In this document: positions 58,323 to 64,000 of the stretch, in pieces
How the letters are laid out: each line of letters opens with the position of its first letter
How positions within the stretch are numbered: the first letter of the stretch is position 1
From: Williamsia faeni
Lineage (GTDB): Bacteria > Actinomycetota > Actinomycetes > Mycobacteriales > Mycobacteriaceae
Length of the DNA: 64,000 nt
Reading direction: 5' to 3'
Assembly: GCA_003202005.1 (NCBI GenBank)
Contig: QJJF01000002.1
Location: 682,001-746,000 of the forward strand
Program-made: the position numbers and the translations under genes
Notes under the pieces: generated by a model
Seen by the model: the letters and a program-made list of their open reading frames with translations, nothing else
The model's database searches: none
Told to the model about the DNA's origin: nothing

Positions 58323-59633
58323 CTACGGATCGACGGGCGTCAGCGGGTGGAACCTGTTGTCGTACGGATCGACCGGCGTCAGCGGCGCGACCTTGCTCGG
58401 GTCGTCGGGCTTGCCCGAGTCGACCCACCGCTCCCATGCCCCGGTGAAGGGAACCTTCGACAGGGGGGTGATGAACCCCCCTTCGCGCACCGCCGTCTTA
58501 TTCGTCCCGGCGGTGATCCGGCCCTCACGCCTGAGCCTGCACAGTGCGGTGATGATCCGCCCGACCTCGGTGTTGTACTTGTCCGAGCCGACATCGCCGA
58601 TACCGTTGCCGCGTGGCCGGCCGCCCTTGCGCGGGTCGGGCATCTCGACTCCCTCGATTCGCCCGTGCAGCCCTTTGGGGGGCAGCACCTGCCAGCGCAG
58701 CGTCTCGCGGGGGTATCCGTTCTCGTCGAGGACGGGCACCGTCTGCCCCTGGCTGCGTTCGGTCACCGGCGTGCTGGTCATCTCGAACACCCCCCAGCGG
58801 CGCAGGTTGTCGCGCTTGATCTCGTCATCGTCGTCATTGCGTTCCGGCTCCACCGTCTCCCGGCGCACCCCGCCGGGGCGGTCCTTGTGCACCCACAGCG
58901 ACGCCACCCCGCCGCGTCCCGGCGTGAACTGCCCGACCTTGAACACACGAACCATCGTTCCGTTGTAGATGCGGGTCTTGCCGTGCGCGCCGACCGGACC
59001 CATCCGGCGCGATTCGGCGTTCTTGGCCAGGTGGTCGATCATCAGCACCCCGGCACCGGAGCGGGCCACCGGATGCACCACGTCGGCGAACGCATTGGTC
59101 ACCTCGTCATCGCTGTTGGTGCTGGCACCCATCATCGGCAGCAGCTCGCCCACGCTGTCGTAGAGCGCCAGCGTCGGCTCCCAGCCGGGCAGCGCCCCGG
59201 CGACCGCGATCAGGTACTCGCTGTCGAGGGGTTCCACGTACAGGAACCGCCCGGCGTCGGCCAGCATCTCGGCGGGCACCCCCATCAGGCGCAGGCGCTC
59301 GCAGGTCTGCTCGACCCCGTTGTGGTCCATGTCCACGAACACGAACCGGCCCCCCTCCATCAGCACCTCGGCTCCCGCCGCCAGCGCGATCCAGGTCTTG
59401 CCCGTCTCGGGGTCGCCGAACAGCAGGTTGGTCTTGCCGGGATAGAGCAGGCAGCGGTTATCGGTGCGCCGCAGCAGTGTCGGCACCGCACGCGGGGCGC
59501 TATCGCCGCGCAGCACCGCGCCGATGTCCACGAACAGGCCGCCCGGCCCGGCCCCGCCCGGCCCGTCGTCGTCGGGACCGGGCGGGGCCTGGCCGTTGGT
59601 GGACGGGTCGGTGTGCTGACTACTTGCGGCCAC
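58323..59633 (-). CDS. RecA-fold replicative helicase/ATPase (RepA-like)
   Basis: 436 residues. Walker A TNLLFGDPETGKTWIALAAG (about residue 73), a DMDHNG motif typical of RepA/AAA_25 proteins, and GAGVLMIDHLAKNAESRR as Walker B/motif 3. The C-terminus has a winged-helix-like region (VGRIITALCRLRREGRITA) and ends in a duplicated PLTPVDP. It would unwind or load at the neighbouring iterons. It overlaps the primase-like gene by 14 bases. Confidence 0.8.
   Translation of the reverse strand: MAASSQHTDPSTNGQAPPGPDDDGPGGAGPGGLFVDIGAVLRGDSAPRAVPTLLRRTDNRCLLYPGKTNLLFGDPETGKTWIALAAGAEVLMEGGRFVFVDMDHNGVEQTCERLRLMGVPAEMLADAGRFLYVEPLDSEYLIAVAGALPGWEPTLALYDSVGELLPMMGASTNSDDEVTNAFADVVHPVARSGAGVLMIDHLAKNAESRRMGPVGAHGKTRIYNGTMVRVFKVGQFTPGRGGVASLWVHKDRPGGVRRETVEPERNDDDDEIKRDNLRRWGVFEMTSTPVTERSQGQTVPVLDENGYPRETLRWQVLPPKGLHGRIEGVEMPDPRKGGRPRGNGIGDVGSDKYNTEVGRIITALCRLRREGRITAGTNKTAVREGGFITPLSKVPFTGAWERWVDSGKPDDPSKVAPLTPVDPYDNRFHPLTPVDP
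58324..58385. repeat. 23-bp direct repeat at the end of the helicase gene
   Basis: TACGGATCGACGGGCGTCAG at 58324 recurs at 58363 with one change over 23 bp, encoding the repeated PLTPVDP at the helicase C-terminus. It abuts the iteron gap. Confidence 0.7.
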
Positions 59634-60717
59634 GAAGGCCTCCCTTGCTGGTTCGCCGCCCGGTGGACTGTTTCCGGCCGGTCGGGGCTGCGCGAACGGC
59701 CGGCCGCTTCCGGCCCTCGAACGCGAGACTGCCGCCGAGGTCGAGGCCGTCGATGGCCGTCGGGATGCTGCCGCCGTACCGCAGCACCGTCACGGCCTGG
59801 AAGCGGGTGATCGTCCGGGTGGCGTGCGTGCGCAGAAACTCCTCCATCGGCTCCCCGGCGTTGTCCGTCCACACGTAGAGCGGCGGGTCCGGCGAGGCGA
59901 ACACCGGGCAGCCCGGTTCGTGGCCGGTCGCACTCTTGGGCGAGCTGTGCTGTCCCGGCGCGGTGAAGATCGGGCACCCGCAGCCCTCGAACCTGCCGGT
60001 GGCCCACCAGCCGTGCGGGCTGAGGATCTCCTCCCAGGTGACGCCCGCGCCCCACGCCCTGATCCGTTCGCCCAGCGTCACGTCCCGCTCGGCCTGCTCT
60101 GCCCTGCGGCTGCGGGGCAGCAGGGTGAACAGCTCCCTCGGTATCCCGTACGGGGGCCGGGTCAGCTCCCAGCCGACCCTGTTGCCGGGTGCCGGGGGGA
60201 GCAGCAGGTGCTCGGGCCACCAGGCGATCCGGTATCCGTGCTCGCCGGGAACGGTCAGCGCGCCGGGTGTCTCGGGCAGCCGCCACCGCACCGTGTCGGG
60301 CACCGCGAACACGTAGTGATCGCTGCGCGTCCAGGTGCCGTCGTCGAGTCGTCGCACCGGGCGCAGGCTTGCCGCAGCGGCCTCGGGCGGGGGGTGCATA
60401 TCGGCAAGGAACCGCGTGCGCTGCGCTGCGCTGTCGCACTCGACCACCACCACCGGCCAGCCCGGGTCCTCAGCGATCAGGGCCAGGTTAGGCGCGTGCT
60501 CGATCCGGTCGCCCAGGTACGCCCGGCGCGGCGTCGGGGTGTGTGCGTGCTCCTCGTGCAGGGGCACCACGAACACCAGCTCGGGGCGCAGCTCGCCGTC
60601 GAGTTCGATGACCCTCGGAAACGGTACGAGTATTTCCGGCGTCCCGGTGTCAGCGGCACGGTCACCGGCCGCCGTCTCGGGTGCCTGGTCGGGTGCTGGT
60701 TGGGGAGGTAAAGTCAT
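59620..60717 (-). CDS. Primase-associated protein of the element
   Basis: 365 residues. Residues about 225-320 (VTWEEILSPHGWWATGRFEG, PGQHSSPKSATGHEPGCPVF, PLYVWTDN, ITRFQAVTVLRYGG) follow the pattern W-x-x-I-L-x-P-x-G-W ... S-A-T ... L-x-V-W/F-S ... F-x-A found between the primase and helicase halves of actinophage and prophage primase-helicases. No clear archaeo-eukaryotic primase catalytic motif is seen in the N-terminal part. It looks like the front half of a split primase-helicase whose back half is the downstream RecA-fold gene. Confidence 0.55.
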   Translation of the reverse strand: MTLPPQPAPDQAPETAAGDRAADTGTPEILVPFPRVIELDGELRPELVFVVPLHEEHAHTPTPRRAYLGDRIEHAPNLALIAEDPGWPVVVVECDSAAQRTRFLADMHPPPEAAAASLRPVRRLDDGTWTRSDHYVFAVPDTVRWRLPETPGALTVPGEHGYRIAWWPEHLLLPPAPGNRVGWELTRPPYGIPRELFTLLPRSRRAEQAERDVTLGERIRAWGAGVTWEEILSPHGWWATGRFEGCGCPIFTAPGQHSSPKSATGHEPGCPVFASPDPPLYVWTDNAGEPMEEFLRTHATRTITRFQAVTVLRYGGSIPTAIDGLDLGGSLAFEGRKRPAVRAAPTGRKQSTGRRTSKGGLRGRK

Positions 60718-60816
60718 GTGTACTGGTTCCTTTCAATGTCATGGGTGCTGGTTTCGCCTGGGTGGTGCCGGGCGGCGTAGGCCTCGACTGTGGTCGGGGC
60801 CTTTGCGTTCCCGGCG

Positions 60817-61053
60817 TCACCGGCCTTGGGCCGCAGCCGATCCCGGCGTAGCCCTCGGCACGACGGTTCGAGCGGTGAGGTAGTCACGCACGTCATCGGC
60901 GCTGTAGCGGATGCGCCGCAGGCCGAGCTTGATGAACGGCAACCCCACACCGCGTGCGCGATCCGCCCGCAGCGACTCGGTGGACATGCCGAGCCATTGC
61001 GCGACTTCGGTTTCGGTGAGCAGCACGGGCAACCCGGCGGCGTCGATAGTCAT
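60817..61053 (-). CDS. Excisionase-like helix-turn-helix protein
   Basis: 78 residues with AAGGA before the ATG. A MerR/Xis-type DNA-binding domain is clear: LLTETEVAQWLGMSTESLRA and LPFIKLGLRRIRYSADDVRD. Such proteins direct a serine integrase toward excision or act as early repressors. Located between the replication genes and the integrase. Confidence 0.75.
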   Translation of the reverse strand: MTIDAAGLPVLLTETEVAQWLGMSTESLRADRARGVGLPFIKLGLRRIRYSADDVRDYLTARTVVPRATPGSAAAQGR

Positions 61054-61148
61054 GGCGGAGCGTTCCTTCTGGTCGGGTGTGACGACACGCTACGGAAGGA
61101 CCGTGCAGACGCCTGGGGCGTGACGAGAGGACCCCGGTCGTGCCGGAA

Positions 61149-61277
61149 TCACCAGCGGCTGCGGGGCCGGGTGAACAACGCCCGCAGCGCATCCCGCTGC
61201 CCGTCGGTCAGGGCCGGTGCCCCGGCCGCCACCCGCTGCGCCCATGCCGCGATCTGCGCGGCCTCTCGCGGGGTCAC
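61149..61277 (-). CDS. Tiny protein, 42 aa, coupled to the gene upstream
   Basis: GTG start overlapping the upstream TGA (GTGA). It contains VTPREAAQIAAWAQRVAAGA then ALTDGQRDALRALF. The LTxxQRxxLxALF motif is the same as in the preceding 81-residue protein, so the two are probably related or interacting. Confidence 0.55.
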   Translation of the reverse strand: MTPREAAQIAAWAQRVAAGAPALTDGQRDALRALFTRPRSRW

Positions 61278-61519
61278 TGGGTGGCCTCGACCGGCAGGGC
61301 GAAGAACAGCGCGCCTATGGCGTGGCGCTGGGCGGTGGTGAGGGGCGGCGACTCGGCGAGCGCCTTCTGTACGTGATCGGTGAGCTTCAGCGCCCGCATG
61401 TTGCGCCGGGCGGCGATCAGTTTGGGGTCATCGGGTGCGCGGTCGCGGCTGAGCGCGGCGACGCGGGCGCGCTCGGAACGCCAGTTGGCCGTGCGGACGT
61501 GAGTGTCGGGGTGTTCCAC
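61274..61519 (-). CDS. Small element protein, 81 aa, LTxxQR motif
   Basis: Features ARRNMRALKLTDHVQKALAE and PPLTTAQRHAIGALFFALP. This is a recurrent small ORF next to integrase/excisionase genes in actinobacterial integrative elements and plasmids; its function is unknown, possibly regulatory. The gap to the integrase (61520-61718) holds short inverted repeats but no gene I can support. Confidence 0.6.
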   Translation of the reverse strand: MEHPDTHVRTANWRSERARVAALSRDRAPDDPKLIAARRNMRALKLTDHVQKALAESPPLTTAQRHAIGALFFALPVEATQ

Positions 61520-61718
61520 GGGATATGCCTTTTATCGGGGTGTGGTGATACCCCTGACGGCCTGGTATCCGTCTGCGTGTATCTCGCGTTCCGGGTACCA
61601 GGACTGCCCGGTAACCCCGCACCTTCTACCATACACGAGCAGCGACGAGCGCGCCGCTGCTATCTCACTGTGGCACAGGCGATTACACGCTTAGCGTGCA
61701 TTGTGAGCGCCCCTCGGT

Positions 61719-63095
61719 TCACCGCTTCCAGTCGAGGACGATGAGGTTCGGATCGAAGCCCCGGCCGCGCCCGGCAGGGTTGATGGTGACGGTGGCGAGG
61801 GTGTCGATGACAGCCCGCTGCCGGTCCAGGCCCAGCCCGTCGAACGCCGCCGCGACATCGTCCGCGCCGATCACGCCCGCGAACACCCGCGCCCGCTCGG
61901 GCTCGACCAGCCGAGGCTCGATCACCGCCAGCTTGTCCTTGAGTCGTTTTGTCCCGGTGCGCATTTGCGATTCGGTCAGCTCATCATCAGTGAACATTGC
62001 TGCGAGCGTGTCGAGTTTGGACCGCAGCAGCGCCGCCTCGTCGCGCAGCGCGGCGCGGGTCGCGTCGTCGTCGTCATCGTGGGCGATCACCGCCGCCGCG
62101 TCGGGCCGACTCAGCCGGGCCACCACCGCCGCCTGCACCGCTGCGTCCACCCGTTCCAGGTTCCGCGATACCTTCATGCATCCCGGGTTCTTGCAGAGGT
62201 AGATGAGCGCACCCGCCGGGCGCGAGGTGGTCCGTCCCGATCCCATCGGCCCGCCGCACGCCCCGCACCGCACGATCCCGGTCAGCAAATACTTTCGGCC
62301 GCGTGTCGGGCCGCACCGCCGCGCCGGATCGGACAGCACCGCCACGACCTCACGCCAGGTGTCGGGGTCGACTATCGCGGGGTGGTCGGCTTCCGCGACG
62401 ACCTTGCCGTGGTAGCTGCGGAGACCGGCGTTGCGGGCGTTGAGCAGCAACTGCCGCACCTGGGCCGAGCGCCAGCGGTTCCCGAGCGTGGTCGGGAGAC
62501 CGGCGGCGTTCCAGGAGGTCGCAATCGACCCGAGCGACGCTCCCCGCAGCACCTCGCTGTACGCGGCCTTGATGGCTGCGGCTTCGGTTTCGTTGAGGCT
62601 GTCATCGGCCTCGAACCCGAACGCCCGGCGCGGTCCCCACCGCTTACCCGACTCGGCGCGCTGGCGTCCGGCGCGGCGCTGCCGTGCGCCTTTCCGGTCG
62701 ACCTCCGAGCGGGCCACCGCCGTCTTCATCCGGGCGAACAGCCGCCCGCCGTCGGTGGTCAGGTCGGCCTCGCCGTTGGCGGTGACGATGGCCAGCCCCC
62801 GGCCCTCGGCGGCGTCGATCCAGTCCTCCAGTTGCCGGGGCTGCCGGGTGAGCCGATCCAGGTCCCAGCAGATCAGCGCGTCGAACTCCCCCGACTCGTA
62901 CGCCGTCACCAGCGCGTCGTATCCGGGCCGGTTCTTGCGGGTGTCGCTGGCGCTGATCGAGTTGTCGACGTATTCCCCGACAACGTCCCAGCCGCGCTTC
63001 TCGGCGATGGCCTGGCAGTCCTCTCGCTGCCGCGAGACGGCCAACTCTTCGCCGGTCTTGTCGAGGGAGATTCGCAGGTAGAAGGCGGTGCGCAT
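61719..63095 (-). CDS. Large serine recombinase (element integrase)
   Basis: 458 residues from the ATG at 63095; the frame beyond it crosses attR into host DNA. The resolvase domain has MRTAFYLRISLDKTGEELAV with catalytic Ser10, VDNSISASDTRKNRPGYDAL and ICWDLDRLTRQPRQL. The recombinase domain has AAIKAAYSEVLRGASLGSIA and LGNRWRSAQVRQLLLNARNA. A zinc ribbon (VRCGACGGPM ... CKNPGC) and a coiled-coil (ALRDEAALLRSKLDTLAAMF) follow. This is the complete layout of Bxb1- or phiC31-type integrases. It starts 31 bp from the attR core. Confidence 0.95.
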   Translation of the reverse strand: MRTAFYLRISLDKTGEELAVSRQREDCQAIAEKRGWDVVGEYVDNSISASDTRKNRPGYDALVTAYESGEFDALICWDLDRLTRQPRQLEDWIDAAEGRGLAIVTANGEADLTTDGGRLFARMKTAVARSEVDRKGARQRRAGRQRAESGKRWGPRRAFGFEADDSLNETEAAAIKAAYSEVLRGASLGSIATSWNAAGLPTTLGNRWRSAQVRQLLLNARNAGLRSYHGKVVAEADHPAIVDPDTWREVVAVLSDPARRCGPTRGRKYLLTGIVRCGACGGPMGSGRTTSRPAGALIYLCKNPGCMKVSRNLERVDAAVQAAVVARLSRPDAAAVIAHDDDDDATRAALRDEAALLRSKLDTLAAMFTDDELTESQMRTGTKRLKDKLAVIEPRLVEPERARVFAGVIGADDVAAAFDGLGLDRQRAVIDTLATVTINPAGRGRGFDPNLIVLDWKR

Positions 63096-63109
63096 GGTAT
63101 ATATCTTAC

Positions 63110-63145
63110 GCGACTTAGCTGCGACCTCTACAAATGGGCGTACAA
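63110..63145 (+). other. attR
   Basis: Element sequence TTAGCTGCGAC, core CT, then host CTACAAATGGGCGTAC. Only scattered identity with attL beyond the core, as expected for serine integrases. Confidence 0.65.
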
Positions 63146-63380
63146 ACTGGCACCGCTGCTGCCGTCGGAATTGATTGCCGACGCCTTCGACCTGGCACTG
63201 CAACATCGTGAGGTCGACATGCGGGCCAGCCCGTACGACCTGTCCGGTTTCGGTCTGGCACCGATCGCGATCGAAGGGCCGACGGGTCGGGCCGAATATG
63301 TCCGGATGCAGTCGGAGTTGGGCCGCCGCGCTCAGTCCCTGCGGACCGAACTCATCGACCGATGCCGCCGCCTGCCCTGA
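63126..63380 (+). pseudogene. 3' part of the split host gene
   Basis: Eighty-five codons including stop that continue the host gene from 48454: LYKWAYKLAPLLPSELIADA, EVDMRASPYDLSGFGLAPI and GRAEYVRMQSELG match the C-terminal third of the family and of the element copy. The frame is open into element DNA upstream but has no start of its own. It would become functional only on excision. Confidence 0.88.
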
Positions 63381-63499
63381 CGGTCAACCGGCACCTGACC
63401 TTGCGGACAGGTAGACCCTTCCCCGGCTGACCCGGCTACCTACCCCCGAGTAACATAGGTGGCATCAGTGCCCTTGATCGAAAGAGAGTGAGGCCGGTT

Positions 63500-64000
63500 A
63501 TGGCTCAGCGCGTCACCGTGGACGGCGGCTTGCAGGTTGCGTCGGTTCTGTACGACTTCATCAACAACGAGGCCCTGCCGGGCACCGGAGTAGACCAGGA
63601 CGCGTTCTGGTCGGGTGCAGCGGCAGTGATCAACGATCTGAGCCCCCGAAATGCCGAACTCCTGGCGGTTCGTGACGACCTGCAGGCCAAGATCGACCAG
63701 TGGCACCGCGACAACAAGGCAGCCACGCCGGCCGACTTCGACGCCGCCGCCTACAAGGCCTTCCTGACCGAGATCGGTTACCTCACCGAGGTTCCCGCCG
63801 ATTTCCAGATCAGCACCACCGGCGTCGACACCGAGATCACCAGCACCGCCGGACCTCAGCTCGTGGTCCCGATCCTCAACGCCCGGTTTGCGCTCAACGC
63901 ATCCAACGCACGATGGGGATCGCTCTACGACGCCCTTTACGGCACCGACGCCATCTCCGAGGCCGACGGCGCGGAAAAGGGCAAGTCCTACAACAAGGTC
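63500..64000 (+). CDS. glcB: Malate synthase G (partial, leaves window)
   Basis: The first 167 residues: [40 protein letters not shown] and [20 protein letters not shown] are characteristic of malate synthase G. It condenses glyoxylate and acetyl-CoA to malate in the glyoxylate shunt. Start chosen at the ATG after GAGTGAGG. The orthologue Rv1837c occupies the same place relative to the CNNM genes in M. tuberculosis. Confidence 0.93.
   Translation, partial: MAQRVTVDGGLQVASVLYDFINNEALPGTGVDQDAFWSGAAAVINDLSPRNAELLAVRDDLQAKIDQWHRDNKAATPADFDAAAYKAFLTEIGYLTEVPADFQISTTGVDTEITSTAGPQLVVPILNARFALNASNARWGSLYDALYGTDAISEADGAEKGKSYNKV

Larger units (their letters stand above)
48455..63127. mobile_element. 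14.67-kb serine-integrase element, candidate phage satellite
   Basis: It is bounded by a CT dinucleotide at 48455-48456 and 63126-63127. Joining 47819-48454 to 63126-63380 restores an 891-nt frame of 297 codons including stop. The large serine recombinase starts 31 bp inside the right end, where integrases normally sit. Contents from left to right: replacement copy of the target gene, HEPN-like protein, Thr-linker surface protein, large terminase, four small genes, capsid-like protein, lipoprotein, second serine recombinase, small-terminase-like gene, iteron region, helicase, primase-like protein, excisionase-like protein, two tiny proteins and integrase. No portal, tail or lysis genes are visible, so it is not a complete prophage. 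Confidence 0.85.

Noticed and set aside
48455-63127. Complete prophage
   Set aside because: No portal, tail tape measure, tail tube, holin or lysin genes in 14.67 kb.

Overview
The window is GC-rich chromosomal DNA from a mycolic-acid-type actinomycete; Gordonia or a close relative is my best guess. The reasons are a recCBD operon in mycobacterial order, a DUF222/HNH (13E12-type) protein, a UfaA1-type lipid methyltransferase cassette, a PGRS-like glycine-rich secreted protein, and a block (ndh, urease, PaaI thioesterase, blaI, M56 peptidase, gnd, guaB1, two CNNM/CBS proteins, glcB) that matches the Mycobacterium tuberculosis Rv1854c-Rv1837c neighbourhood as I remember it. The species is inferred, not read.

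Layout. 0-11 kb: the start of a secreted protein leaving the left edge, a 13E12-type protein, an FAD dehydrogenase, an AraC regulator, a frameshifted VOC relic, two small enzymes, and a threonine aldolase / flavin reductase / sulfite-oxidase-like operon. 11-20 kb: recC-recB-recD on the minus strand. 20-25 kb: a thioesterase, a PPOX protein and a four-gene membrane-lipid operon (FAD protein, DUF1365, cyclopropane synthase-like methyltransferase, SDR). 26-32 kb: type II NADH dehydrogenase and the urease operon ureABCFGD without ureE. 32-40 kb: an insertion relative to M. tuberculosis with a PKMT-like methyltransferase, a 1019-residue PGRS-like protein with an ordinary signal peptide, a pirin/HxlR pair and a DUF6986 aldolase-like protein. 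40-48 kb: the conserved housekeeping block, with a good DtxR/IdeR-type box before blaI.

48.5-63.1 kb is a 14.67 kb integrated element. A large serine recombinase at its right end has split a conserved host gene (often annotated as a 3-methyladenine DNA glycosylase) between codons 212 and 213. The rest of that gene lies beyond the element and rejoins in frame to give a 296-residue protein. The element carries its own full-length, diverged homologue just inside the left end. Its GTG start overlaps the stop codon of the truncated host gene, so integration swaps one intact copy for another.

The element also encodes an excisionase-like protein, a primase-like protein with an adjoining RecA-fold helicase, an iteron cluster with a strong palindrome (probable origin), a small-terminase-like protein, a large terminase, a capsid-like protein, a second serine recombinase, two cell-surface proteins and a HEPN-like protein. 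No portal or tail genes are visible. This fits a phage satellite of the phiRv1 kind better than an intact prophage. glcB begins right after the host fragment and runs off the window.
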